From assembly GCA_963804595.1 (NCBI GenBank), contig CAWDQZ010000008.1, positions 219,350-283,349 on the forward strand: a stretch of DNA of 64,000 bases. Reading direction: 5' to 3'. The position numbers and the translations under genes were made by a program. This stretch comes from DASUPK01 sp963804595 (GTDB taxonomy: Bacteria > Actinomycetota > Thermoleophilia > Solirubrobacterales > 70-9). The notes under the pieces are model-generated. The model saw nothing but the letters and a program-made list of their open reading frames with translations. It was not told where the DNA came from and searched no databases. Shown here piece after piece: positions 34,926 through 42,599 of the stretch; position 1 is the first letter of the stretch; each line of letters opens with the position of its first letter.

Positions 34926-35588
34926 ATGACCACGACAGCGGCACGAACTGGCAGGACGACCACTCGGCGCAAGGGCTCGACGGCACCCAAGGCCGACGTG
35001 CGGATGTGGTTCGACCCGGCGTGTCCGTGGGCGTGGATGACGTCGCGCTGGCTGATGGAGGTCGAGCAGGTCCGCGACATCGAGGTCACCTGGCGGGTGA
35101 TGAGCCTGTCCGTGCTCAACGAGAAGCGCGACCTCGACGAGGGATACCGCAAGCTCATGGACGTCTCGTGGGGTCCGGTCCGCGTCATCATCGCGGCGCA
35201 GGAGCAGTACGGCGACAAGGTCGTCAAGCCGCTCTACGACGCGATGGGCACCCGGATCCACCTGCAGAAGCGACGGGACCGGGACGCGATCATCGCGGAG
35301 GCCCTCGAGGAGGTCGGTCTGCCCGAGGAGCTGGCCAAGGCCGCCCACCAGAAGAAGTACGACCGGGCCCTGCGCCGCAGCCACCGCGAGGGGATCGACC
35401 TCGTCGGGACCGACGTCGGGACGCCGGTCATCGCCTTGGGCGACATCGCCTTCTTCGGGCCGGTCGTGACTCCCGCGCCGAAGGGTGAGGCGGCGGGCCG
35501 GTTGTGGGACGGTTGCCTCCTCGTCGCGGGTACGCCCGGGTTCTACGAGATCAAGCGGACCCGGACGCAGGGTCCGATCTTCGACTGA
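34926..35588 (+). CDS. DsbA-family, mycothiol-dependent nitroreductase Rv2466c-like
   Basis: A 220-residue thioredoxin-fold protein close to Mycobacterium tuberculosis Rv2466c: FDPACPWAWMTSRWLMEVEQVRDIEV, RKLMDVSWGPVRVIIAAQ, and GTPVIALGDIAFFGPV. Rv2466c is a mycothiol-linked oxidoreductase that reduces disulfides and nitro compounds. Here the CPWC motif reads CPWA, so only the N-terminal Cys remains and the mechanism must be monothiol. Starts at ATG 34917 or 34926 are both possible; I choose the second because the first nine bases add little. A basic Thr/Arg-rich N-terminal extension precedes the fold. It is followed 23 bases later by rpiB, so probably an operon. Confidence 0.85.
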   Translation: MTTTAARTGRTTTRRKGSTAPKADVRMWFDPACPWAWMTSRWLMEVEQVRDIEVTWRVMSLSVLNEKRDLDEGYRKLMDVSWGPVRVIIAAQEQYGDKVVKPLYDAMGTRIHLQKRRDRDAIIAEALEEVGLPEELAKAAHQKKYDRALRRSHREGIDLVGTDVGTPVIALGDIAFFGPVVTPAPKGEAAGRLWDGCLLVAGTPGFYEIKRTRTQGPIFD

Positions 35589-35611
35589 CCACGACTGGTG
35601 AGGACGGGCCC

Positions 35612-36088
35612 ATGCGCGTACACATCGGCGGCGACCACGCCGCATACGAGCTCCAGCTGGCGCTCGTCAGCCACCTCCAGGAGGGCGGCCACGAGGTGAC
35701 GAACCACGGGCCGCACGTCTTCGACTCCGAGGACGACTACCCCGTGGCCGTGCTGCGGGCGGCGAAGGCGGTGGCCGACGACCCGGGGTCCCTCGGGGTC
35801 GTGCTGGGCGGCTCGGGCAACGGTGAGCAGATGGCCGCGAACAAGGTCAAGGGCATCCGCGCGGCGCTGTGCTGGACCGCTGAGCTGGCGCAGCTGGCCC
35901 GCGAGCACAACAACGCCCAGGTGGTCTCGATCGGGGGCCGGTTCACGGCGACCGAGCTGGCCAAGGAGATCGTCGACATGTTCGTGGCGACCGAGTTCTC
36001 GGGAGTCGAGCGGCACGTCCGCCGGCTCGAGATGGTGACCCGTTACGAGGACGACGGGACGCTTCCGCCGGAGCCCGCCACCGCCTAG
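35612..36088 (+). CDS. rpiB: Ribose-5-phosphate isomerase B
   Basis: A 158-residue RpiB/LacAB-family enzyme: VHIGGDHAAYELQ at the start, GGSGNGEQMAANKVKGIRAALCW in the middle, and REHNNAQVVSIGGRF. The usual RpiB catalytic Cys in the GSGxGxxxxANK loop is replaced (NGEQMAANK), as in actinobacterial RpiB where Glu serves. It interconverts ribose-5-phosphate and ribulose-5-phosphate in the pentose phosphate pathway. A GTGAGGA lies 9 bases before the ATG at 35612. It follows the Rv2466c-like gene closely. Confidence 0.93.
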   Translation: MRVHIGGDHAAYELQLALVSHLQEGGHEVTNHGPHVFDSEDDYPVAVLRAAKAVADDPGSLGVVLGGSGNGEQMAANKVKGIRAALCWTAELAQLAREHNNAQVVSIGGRFTATELAKEIVDMFVATEFSGVERHVRRLEMVTRYEDDGTLPPEPATA

Positions 36089-36166
36089 GTCGGGGGATCG
36101 GCCGCTCAGCGGATGCGGGGCTCACCCGTTTGGGGGAAGATGCCCACGCTCCGCTTGGCGGCCACC

Positions 36167-36172
36167 TAGATT
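36167..36172 (+). promoter_or_regulatory. -10 box of the SpoIIE phosphatase gene
   Basis: TAGATT matches TANNNT and ends nine bases before the ATG at 36182, so the transcript would have a leader of only a few bases. Confidence 0.45.
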
Positions 36173-36181
36173 GGCGGGATC

Positions 36182-37306
36182 ATGACGTGGTCCAGCAGCG
36201 TTCCGCGACGCCGTGCGTCTCGGTGGTTCGTCGCTGCCCTCCAGCCCGAGGCGGCACGGTCCTCGCGCTCGGCGGTCATCACCCAGTCGTCGCTGCTCAT
36301 CGCGCTCGGCCTGGTCACGTTCTGGATCGGCTGGGGGTGGCCGCGGCTGCCGTTCTCCGTCTATGCCCCGTTCGTCGTCGTCGGTGGCCTCTACCTCACG
36401 CCAGTGGCGTTCCTCGTCGTCGGCGGGACGTTCATCGCCGAGATGGCGGCGCTGACCGTGAAGGCCGCCCAGATCCCCGACTCCGCGAACCAGCTCCCAC
36501 AGGTCATCGCCCTCGTCGCCTTGGCGATCGTCATCATCATCATGTCGGCCACGTCCCGTTCCCGGGCGCGGCTGGGGGTCCAGGGCAGCCGCGGTGAGTC
36601 GATGTTCGTGGACCTGCGCGACCGGCTGCGCGCGTTCGGTGAGCTGCCCGAGCTACCCGGCGGATGGCACGCCGAGACCGCGGTCGAGTCGGCGTACGGA
36701 CAGTCGTTCTCCGGCGACTTCGTGGTGGCGACGCGCTCCCCGGACGGCCGGTGGTTCGAGGTCGTGCTCGTCGACGTGTCGGGCAAGGGCGTGCAGGCGG
36801 GCACCCGGTCGCTGCTCCTCTCGGGCGCGCTCGGCGGCCTGCTCGGCGAACAGGAGCCGAACCGGTTCCTCACCGCCGCCAACAACTACCTGCTCCGCCA
36901 GAACTGGGACGAGGGGTTCGCCACGGCGGTCCATGTGTCGATCGACCTCGCCACCGGCGACTACACGATCGGCAGCGCCGGGCACCCGCCGGCGGTCCAG
37001 TTCAACAACGGCTCCGGGCGCTGGGAGGTGCTCGGCGAGGCGGCCGGCCCGCTGCTCGGTGTCATCGACGACGCGACCTACATCCGCTCGTACCGTCGGC
37101 TCGGCCGGGGCGACGCGCTGGTGCTCTACACCGACGGTGTCGTCGAGTCCCGGTTCCGCGACCTCACGGTCGGAGTGGACCGGATGCTGGGCGCGGCGGA
37201 GCGCCTCGTCCGCGGCGGGTTCGCGGGCGGCGCGAAGCGGCTCTGCGCGTCGGCGCGCGCCGGTGAGACCGACGACCGGGCCGTCGTGATGATCTGGCGG
37301 GACTGA
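36182..37306 (+). CDS. Membrane-anchored SpoIIE-type PP2C phosphatase
   Basis: A 374-residue protein. Residues 30-120 hold about three membrane helices; from about 150 onward is a PP2C/SpoIIE domain with the metal-binding Asp set: SGDFVVA, VLVDVSGKGVQA, YTDGVVE, and ETDDRAVVMIW at the end. It would dephosphorylate a serine/threonine-phosphorylated partner, typically an anti-anti-sigma factor, in a stress or sigma-factor pathway. No RsbW- or STAS-like gene is adjacent. It converges on the small antitoxin-like gene with a hairpin between them. Confidence 0.88.
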   Translation: MTWSSSVPRRRASRWFVAALQPEAARSSRSAVITQSSLLIALGLVTFWIGWGWPRLPFSVYAPFVVVGGLYLTPVAFLVVGGTFIAEMAALTVKAAQIPDSANQLPQVIALVALAIVIIIMSATSRSRARLGVQGSRGESMFVDLRDRLRAFGELPELPGGWHAETAVESAYGQSFSGDFVVATRSPDGRWFEVVLVDVSGKGVQAGTRSLLLSGALGGLLGEQEPNRFLTAANNYLLRQNWDEGFATAVHVSIDLATGDYTIGSAGHPPAVQFNNGSGRWEVLGEAAGPLLGVIDDATYIRSYRRLGRGDALVLYTDGVVESRFRDLTVGVDRMLGAAERLVRGGFAGGAKRLCASARAGETDDRAVVMIWRD

Positions 37307-37337
37307 TCTCCTGGGAGGTCGCCCTCAGGGTCGGGGT

Positions 37338-37377
37338 CCCCGCGAAGTATCGGAGCGGAGCGAAGAACTTCGTGGGG
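37338..37377. terminator. Hairpin between convergent genes
   Basis: Arms ccccgcgaagt (37338-37348) and acttcgtgggg (37367-37377) pair over 11 positions with one mismatch around an 18-base loop. It sits between the stop of the SpoIIE gene and the stop of the antitoxin-like gene, so it may end transcription both ways. No U-tract is present. Confidence 0.5.
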
Positions 37378-37381
37378 TGAC

Positions 37382-37585
37382 TCAGGGGATGTCGTCGTCC
37401 TGCCCGTCGAGGCCGTCCAGCGCGTTCTTGGCCTGCTCGACGCCGCCGTCGATCTGCGCGGAGTGCTGACCGCCGGTCTTCTCGTCGACGAAGTCGCCGG
37501 CCTTGTCGAGACCCACGCCGGCCTTGTCGCCGTGCTCATCGACGAGTCCCTGCACCTTGTCCTTGATGTTGTCGAACATGCTCAT
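37382..37585 (-). CDS. MT0933-type antitoxin-like protein
   Basis: A 67-residue acidic helical protein: MFDNIKDKVQGLVDEHGDK, then LDKAGDFVDEKTGGQHSAQID and ALDGLDGQ, matching the MT0933 (Rv0909) antitoxin family. In M. tuberculosis that protein is paired with a toxin; here no toxin gene is adjacent, so this may be a stand-alone stress protein like many of its relatives. GGAGT lies 7 bases before the ATG. ATG 37579 (MFDN) is an alternative start. It converges on the SpoIIE gene. Confidence 0.82.
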   Translation of the reverse strand: MSMFDNIKDKVQGLVDEHGDKAGVGLDKAGDFVDEKTGGQHSAQIDGGVEQAKNALDGLDGQDDDIP

Positions 37586-37645
37586 GACCCGACTCCTTCA
37601 GTAGTGGGTGACCCCCGAGGGGTTCGACTCCGCCACTGTAGGCAC

Positions 37646-38332
37646 ATGACAACGCCGGGGGACAGGGCCGAGTCCGGCCCGGCATCGGGCCGGGTCCGCA
37701 CGTATGCGGGTCGGCAGGGCAGCCGGTCCGCGCTCACCAGGGGGCGGCTCGAGCGGTACCTCCCCTCGCGGGGGTTGCCGCCGGGGCCGCTGGTGCCCAG
37801 TGAGGCGTTCGGGCGCGAGGCACCGGTGGTTCTCGAGGTGGGTTGCGGACACGGGGCTGCGGCCATCGCGTACGCGGCGTCGCATCCGGACCACGACGTG
37901 CTCGCCGTCGACGTCCACGTGCCCGGTGTCGCGCGGATGCTCGCGGCGGCGGAGTCGGCCGGCGTGCCGAACCTCCGGGTGGAGATCGGCGACGCGGTCG
38001 AGCTGCTCACCGACCGGGTCGGTGAGGGTCGGTTGACGGCCGTGCACCTGTTCTTCCCGGACCCGTGGCCGAAGCGGAGCCACCTCAAGCGACGGTTCGT
38101 GCAGGCCTCCACCCTGGATCTGCTGGCGTCCCGGCTCGTCGCGGACGGGCACGTGCTCGTCGCGACCGACCAGCCCGCATACGCCGAACACGTGCGGTCC
38201 GAGGTGGCCGCACACGGCGGGTTCGTCGTGCGCGACGTGCCGCGGCCGACGTGGCGCCCGCTGGACGGGTTCGAGCCCAAAGGCGTGGCGGCCGGCCGGA
38301 CCGTCACCGACCTGCGCCTCGACCGACGCTAG
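37646..38332 (+). CDS. trmB: tRNA (guanine-N7-)-methyltransferase
   Basis: A 228-residue class I methyltransferase: SAM motif VLEVGCGHGAAA near residue 75, and the TrmB signature HLFFPDPWPKRSHLKRR with the catalytic Asp, then LVATDQPAYAEHV. It methylates N7 of G46 in tRNA. The ATG at 37646 has no Shine-Dalgarno sequence, and a TGTAGG-like box is close by, hinting at a leaderless message. Its TAG shares the CTAG with the stop of the convergent small membrane protein gene. Confidence 0.92.
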   Translation: MTTPGDRAESGPASGRVRTYAGRQGSRSALTRGRLERYLPSRGLPPGPLVPSEAFGREAPVVLEVGCGHGAAAIAYAASHPDHDVLAVDVHVPGVARMLAAAESAGVPNLRVEIGDAVELLTDRVGEGRLTAVHLFFPDPWPKRSHLKRRFVQASTLDLLASRLVADGHVLVATDQPAYAEHVRSEVAAHGGFVVRDVPRPTWRPLDGFEPKGVAAGRTVTDLRLDRR

Positions 38333-38553
38333 AGCGTGTGCTGTCGGGCCCGGAGGTAGAGGGGGAAGAAGAACACCCAGAGCACCAGGCAGAGCGCCGC
38401 CCACGCCGACGGCGTCTCCAGCCGAAGCGACCTGGACCAGAACACGACCGGCTCGCCGGACGCGGCGTGGTTCGCCGCATCCTGGTAGACCCACGACACC
38501 GTGACGAGCAGGATCCCGAGGAGGACCAGCGGGACGAGCAGGTTCGGTGACAT
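38329..38553 (-). CDS. Small two-helix membrane protein
   Basis: A 74-residue protein with two hydrophobic segments (about residues 4-24 and 48-68) and a basic C-terminal end (YLRARQHTL). A short loop between them carries SGEPVVFWSRSLRLE. I do not recognise a family. It could be a phage-shock- or transport-associated small protein. The stop overlaps the trmB stop on the opposite strand (CTAG). No partner gene is obvious. Confidence 0.6.
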   Translation of the reverse strand: MSPNLLVPLVLLGILLVTVSWVYQDAANHAASGEPVVFWSRSLRLETPSAWAALCLVLWVFFFPLYLRARQHTL

Positions 38554-38658
38554 CGGTGGGACCCCCGGATCGAGGCGGGTTCGTCGGGCGTTGACGCTAC
38601 GACCGGATTCTCAAAGGCGGCTGGACGCCGAGTAGTAGAGCCGTTGGGCAGCGGGTGA

Positions 38659-39252
38659 TCACGTCCGTAGCGTGGCCAAGGGCTCGACGCGGGCTCGCTC
38701 GTCGGCGTGCGTCAAGACCTGCTCGACGGTCTCGTCGGACGTCTGCCCTGAGGTGTCGAGCCACCAGCCGAGACCACCGAAGCCGGTCTGCATCGTGGCG
38801 TGCAGCCCGTCGTAACCGTCGAAGAAGAACTGCTCGATCGGCGGGCGCGTCGCGTTGCGGCTCACGCAGACGTCGGTCCCAGGGTCGAGGACCACCAGGC
38901 GCAGCCGGTCACCCAGGGCCGAACGGAACCCGTCGAGGTTCGCCAGGTCGGGCACGACCACGTCGATGACGGGAGTGAAGCCGGCGTTCGCGAGGTTCGT
39001 GGCCAGGGCGCACAGGTTCTCGTGGCACAGCCGGATCTGTCGCGCGGCCTCGTCGGCGGGTTCGCCCAACGCCCAGACATGGCCGCTCACGACCATCCCG
39101 CTGACGATGTATGCCTCCACGAGCGCCGAACGGCTCAAGGCGGCCGCGACCGCCCGCGAGACGGTCGACTTACCGGCTCCGGGAGCGCCCGTGACGACGA
39201 GGCACGCGCGACCGAGGTCGAGGGGAGACGTTCCGTCCGCTCGTCTGGTCAC
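38659..39252 (-). CDS. P-loop kinase/ATPase of unknown substrate
   Basis: A 197-residue single-domain P-loop protein: Walker A GAPGAGKST near residue 22, then a LID-like region with DVCVSRNATRPP and a hydrophobic core DVVVPDL. Its size fits nucleotide or small-molecule kinases (adenylylsulfate kinase or Zeta-toxin-like in fold), but no motif fixes the substrate. A TAGGGT -10 box ends six bases before the GTG at 39252, so it is probably leaderless. It is divergent from the peroxidase cluster, which begins about 200 bases away. Confidence 0.75.
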   Translation of the reverse strand: MTRRADGTSPLDLGRACLVVTGAPGAGKSTVSRAVAAALSRSALVEAYIVSGMVVSGHVWALGEPADEAARQIRLCHENLCALATNLANAGFTPVIDVVVPDLANLDGFRSALGDRLRLVVLDPGTDVCVSRNATRPPIEQFFFDGYDGLHATMQTGFGGLGWWLDTSGQTSDETVEQVLTHADERARVEPLATLRT

Positions 39253-39258
39253 GGCGCG

Positions 39259-39264
39259 ACCCTA
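39259..39264 (-). promoter_or_regulatory. -10 box of the P-loop kinase gene
   Basis: TAGGGT on the minus strand stands six bases before the GTG at 39252, with no ribosome binding site between them. Confidence 0.5.
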
Positions 39265-39368
39265 CGGAGGGCTCAGAAATCGACCAACGGGTTTGTCACT
39301 GAGTGGCGACCCGGGGTCGACCGCCGTCTCATCTTGTCCGGGTGAGGTACCTCGCGCGCGGCGGTGCC

Positions 39369-39374
39369 TACTGT
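39369..39374 (+). promoter_or_regulatory. -10 box of the peroxidase/molybdoenzyme cluster
   Basis: TACTGT ends six bases before a GTG at 39381 that opens a 23-codon reading frame, which abuts the first gene of the cluster. It is the best promoter candidate for that operon. Confidence 0.45.
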
Positions 39375-39380
39375 CGTCGC

Positions 39381-39452
39381 GTGGACCATGAGCCGGCGGG
39401 CACTCGCTCGGCCGCCCGGTCCGAGGCGCGCTTCGACACCCTGGAGGCATGA
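39381..39452 (+). CDS. Possible leaderless leader peptide ORF
   Basis: GTG GAC CAT ... opens a 23-residue frame that stops at TGA 39450-39452, immediately followed by the ATG of the next gene (TGAATG). The last codons contain GGAGG, which is also the ribosome binding site of that gene. The placement six bases after a -10 box suggests a leaderless short peptide whose translation is coupled to the operon. The residues are not conserved to my knowledge, so this is tentative. Confidence 0.35.
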   Translation: MDHEPAGTRSAARSEARFDTLEA

Positions 39453-40037
39453 ATGTCAGCGGTTGGGACCGAGGCGACTCACCCGGGAATGAGTGTTGGC
39501 CCGACGAGCGAGTTCAGCCTGTTCTTCAGGGTCAAACCCGGCGAGGGCGCGGCCCTGCGCGGGGCGCTGCATGACCTGCAGGACACCCCCGGCTACCGAC
39601 CCGGGCGACTACGGGATGGCGATCACCTCTATCCACGAGGCCCGGTTCGTGCTGTTCGACGACGACACGCGGCTCGCGTTCATCACCAGCTTCGATGGGC
39701 CGTGGGACGCGTACATGGAGGACTTCTTCACCTCGGGGCCGACGCTGGGCCTGTTCGACGTGATCTTCCGGCATGTGGAGGGCTACGAGGGGCTGCCGGA
39801 CCTGGCGGCGGTGCGGGCGTCGTCTGGGCGCGGAGGGAGTGGGGGGTGCGGGCGTTCGTCCTGGGCGCGGAGGTGAGTGCGGCCGCATACGCCCGCAACT
39901 ACGGGGGCACGGTCAAGGAGATCCGGAAGGCGCAGCGCGTGAACCACGCGTTCCAGCAGGTGCTTGACCATCCGCAGGCGGCGGAGGCGCTGCAGCACCC
40001 GGCTCTGAAGCCGTTGCTCGAGGAGGCGGCGGACTAA
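39453..40037 (+). pseudogene. DyP-fold-like protein opening the peroxidase cluster, with two lesions
   Basis: The reconstructed protein of about 183 residues begins FSLFFRVKPGEGAALRGAL, has HEARFVLFDDDTRLAFITSFDG, and ends YARNYGGTVKEIRKAQRVNHAFQ. It looks like the dimeric alpha/beta-barrel half seen in DyP-type peroxidases and their partners; I have no functional name. Break 1 is an extra base in the cccggg run at 39599-39606. Break 2 is an imperfect 35-38-bp tandem duplication from 39811; removing 39811-39845 restores the frame. The start has GGAGG five bases upstream. It is the first gene of the cluster with DUF4331, a DyP peroxidase, a crotonase and a molybdoenzyme. Confidence 0.65.
39811..39883 (+). 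repeat. Imperfect 35/38-bp tandem duplication
   Basis: Copy 1 (39811-39845) and copy 2 (39846-39883) both start gtgcgggcg; copy 1 lacks three single bases present in copy 2. Dropping copy 1 restores the reading frame. An error-rich copy beside a clean one looks like an assembly artefact, but a real duplication followed by decay is possible. Confidence 0.7.
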
Positions 40038-40085
40038 GCACGCAGGACTGGCCGTCGGGCAGCGAGGTCGAGCCGAGGAGTACGG

Positions 40086-41213
40086 ATGTCAGACCACATC
40101 TCCGGTCCGCGTGCCCTCGCGGACCCGATCGCGGACATCACCGATGTCTACGCCTTTCCGAGCCCTGAGCACCCCGGTCATCTCGTGCTCGTCATGAACA
40201 CCCTGCCGTTCGCGCCACCGTCCGCGGCGTTCTCGGACGGGCTGGTGTACCGCTTCCGGCTGCGACACGTCACGGCCGGACCGCTGGGCAGCTCGGGGCC
40301 GTTTACCGCCGGCCAGGACGAGTTCGTGTTCGACTGCGTCTTCTCGGCCCCGAGCGGCGCCGATGACGGTGTGCAGGAGGGCGTGTGCACCACCCCCACC
40401 GGTGACACGGTCACGTTCCGGGTGAACGACACCGACGGTGGCGTCGGTCACGGGATCCGCGCCTTCGCCGGCGTTCGCTGGGACCCCTTCATCATGGACG
40501 CCCCCGCGGCCCTGAAGACCATCGCCACCGGGCAGCTGTCCTTCACCGACCCCGGCTCGATCTATCTCGACGGCAAGAACGTCCTGGGTCTGGTCCTCGA
40601 GATCGACATGACCCTCCTGCCCCAGGCGGAGCTGGTGGGCGTCGTCGCCGAGACGCTGACGCGGGGGAAGTTCACGGTCCGGATCGAGCGCGTCGGGCGG
40701 CCTGAGGTCAAGAACATGATGTTGGCGCCGAAGCAGTTCGACCTCGTCAACCGGGACCTGGAGATCCGTGACCTGTACAACATGGAGGACGCGTTCCACC
40801 TGGCTGACGCCTACCTGGGCGCGTACCGGGCCCGGCTGGACGCCAACCTGCGCTTCTGGGACGGGCTCGACGGGACCGTCGACTGGCCGACGAACGGGGA
40901 CGGCGGCCGGCACCCGCTGACCGAGCTGGTGCTCGCGGACTTCCTCGTCGTCGACGTCACCAAGCCGTACCACGAGCACGGGTCGTTCCTCGAGATCGAG
41001 ACCGCCACCCGTCGTGGCGAGACGCACCGGACCTGCGGCGGTCGAGCGATCAACGACGACGTGATGGACACGATCTTCACCCAGCTCGTCAACGGTGGGA
41101 ACGGTCCGGTCATCCGCGACGGCGTCGACCATTCCTCCCGGCCGGCCTCGGTCACGTTTCCCTACCTGTCGCCGCCCAACCCGGACCCACCGGCCCTGCC
41201 CGAGCATCACTAG
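40086..41213 (+). CDS. DUF4331 family protein
   Basis: A 375-residue protein with the DUF4331 start SDHISGPRALADPIADITDVYAFPSP and the downstream LVLVMNTLPF pattern. No signal peptide is seen, unlike many secreted DUF4331 members. It has no known catalytic motif; conserved DITDVYAF and DGGVGHGIRAFAGVR segments probably mark a binding site. It lies 48 bases after the first cluster gene and 42 before the DyP peroxidase, so it is probably co-transcribed and works with that enzyme. Its biochemical function is unknown. Confidence 0.85.
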   Translation: MSDHISGPRALADPIADITDVYAFPSPEHPGHLVLVMNTLPFAPPSAAFSDGLVYRFRLRHVTAGPLGSSGPFTAGQDEFVFDCVFSAPSGADDGVQEGVCTTPTGDTVTFRVNDTDGGVGHGIRAFAGVRWDPFIMDAPAALKTIATGQLSFTDPGSIYLDGKNVLGLVLEIDMTLLPQAELVGVVAETLTRGKFTVRIERVGRPEVKNMMLAPKQFDLVNRDLEIRDLYNMEDAFHLADAYLGAYRARLDANLRFWDGLDGTVDWPTNGDGGRHPLTELVLADFLVVDVTKPYHEHGSFLEIETATRRGETHRTCGGRAINDDVMDTIFTQLVNGGNGPVIRDGVDHSSRPASVTFPYLSPPNPDPPALPEHH

Positions 41214-41255
41214 CGCCATGCCCGAGGTCCGCGACCCAGCGAGAGGAGAAGCGGT

Positions 41256-42599
41256 GTGACCAGTACGGAGAGCACCGTTCTCGAGCTCGACGACATCCAG
41301 AGCGGCGCACTGTACGAGCGCCCGTCGCCCTACGTCGGCACCTACCTGCTGCTGCGGATCGACGACCGCGCTGCGGGACGCGAGCTGGTTCGGCGGCTGC
41401 ATGCGGTCGCCGAGTCCCGGAGAGCCTCGGCCGACCCGGCCCACGACACGTCCATCACCGTGGCCTTCACCTATCGCGGGCTGGAGGCGCTCGGGGTGCC
41501 GCAGACCTCGCTGGACAGTTTCGCCCCCGAGTTCCGAGAGGGGATGGCGGCCCGCGCGCCGGAGCTGGGGGACGTGGGTGACAGCAGCCCCGAGAACTGG
41601 GAGAAGCCGCTGGGAGGGCCCGACGTGCATGTGGCGGTGGCCGTCCTGTCCCCGGACACCGCGCGGCACGAGGTGGCCGTGGACCAGGCGCGTCGCGCCC
41701 AGCAGGAGCTCTCGGGCGTCGAGCTGATCTGGCGGCAGGACTGCTACCAGCTGCCCACCGGACGTACGTCGTTCGGGTTCAAGGACGGGATCGGTCAGCC
41801 TTCGGTGGAGGGCAGTGGCCGACCCTCGACGAATCCTCGGGAGCGGCCCCTGAAGGCCGGCGAGATCATCCTCGGCTACCCGGACGAGTCCGGTGAGCTG
41901 CCGCCGATGCCGTCGCCGGAGGTGCTCGGTCGCAACGGCACCTACGTCGTCTTCCGGAAGCTGCACACGCGGGTGGCGGCCTATCGGCAGTACCTGGCCG
42001 CACGCGCAGCCAGCCGGGCCGACGAGGCCCTCCTCGGCGCCAAGATGGTCGGGCGCTGGCAGAGCGGCGCTCCGCTCGCGCTCTCGCCCGCCGACGACGA
42101 CCCCGCCCTCGGCAGCGACCCGCACCGCAACAACGACTTCGGCTACGGCGAGGATCCGCGCGGCTTCAAGTGCCCCGTCGGCGCGCACGCTCGGCGCGCG
42201 AACCCGCGCGATGCCTTCGACCACGACGGCAGTGTGGACGTGCGTCTCCATCGGATGATCCGGCGCGGCACCAGCTACGGACCGATGCTGCCGGAGGGCG
42301 TGCTGGAGGACGACGGCATGGACCGGGGCATCATGTTCGTCTTCGCCGGGGCACACCTGAAGCGTCAGTTCGAGTTCGTCAAGACCCAGTGGCTCAACGA
42401 CGGCATCTTCATCGGCGCCCCGCTCGAGAAGGACCCACTCGTCGGCCCGAACGATGGCTCGGGTGTCTTCACGGTTCCTGAGCGCCCGATCCGGCGGCGG
42501 TTGCGCGAGCTGCCCCCGTTCGTCATCACCCGGGGCGGCGAGTACTGCTTCGCTCCAGGCCTGCGGGCCATGCGCTGGCTCGCGGATCTCGAGTCATGA
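41256..42599 (+). CDS. DyP-type haem peroxidase
   Basis: A 447-residue dye-decolourising peroxidase. The GxxDG motif FGFKDGIGQP (Asp as acid-base) and a haem-ligand His in GAHARRANPRD near residue 310 are both present, and a late FVFAGAHLKRQFEF segment fits the C-terminal half. It oxidises aromatic or other substrates with H2O2. No Tat signal is visible, so it acts in the cytosol. The GTG at 41256 is preceded by GAGAGGAG. Its stop overlaps the crotonase start (ATGA). No encapsulin gene is present, so encapsulation is not indicated. Confidence 0.9.
   Translation: MTSTESTVLELDDIQSGALYERPSPYVGTYLLLRIDDRAAGRELVRRLHAVAESRRASADPAHDTSITVAFTYRGLEALGVPQTSLDSFAPEFREGMAARAPELGDVGDSSPENWEKPLGGPDVHVAVAVLSPDTARHEVAVDQARRAQQELSGVELIWRQDCYQLPTGRTSFGFKDGIGQPSVEGSGRPSTNPRERPLKAGEIILGYPDESGELPPMPSPEVLGRNGTYVVFRKLHTRVAAYRQYLAARAASRADEALLGAKMVGRWQSGAPLALSPADDDPALGSDPHRNNDFGYGEDPRGFKCPVGAHARRANPRDAFDHDGSVDVRLHRMIRRGTSYGPMLPEGVLEDDGMDRGIMFVFAGAHLKRQFEFVKTQWLNDGIFIGAPLEKDPLVGPNDGSGVFTVPERPIRRRLRELPPFVITRGGEYCFAPGLRAMRWLADLES

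Noticed and set aside
40089..42356. 755-codon open frame on the minus strand
   Set aside because: Antisense to the DUF4331 and DyP genes, whose motifs are clear on the + strand.
41256..42599. DyP peroxidase as encapsulin cargo
   Set aside because: There is no encapsulin shell gene and no obvious C-terminal cargo peptide.
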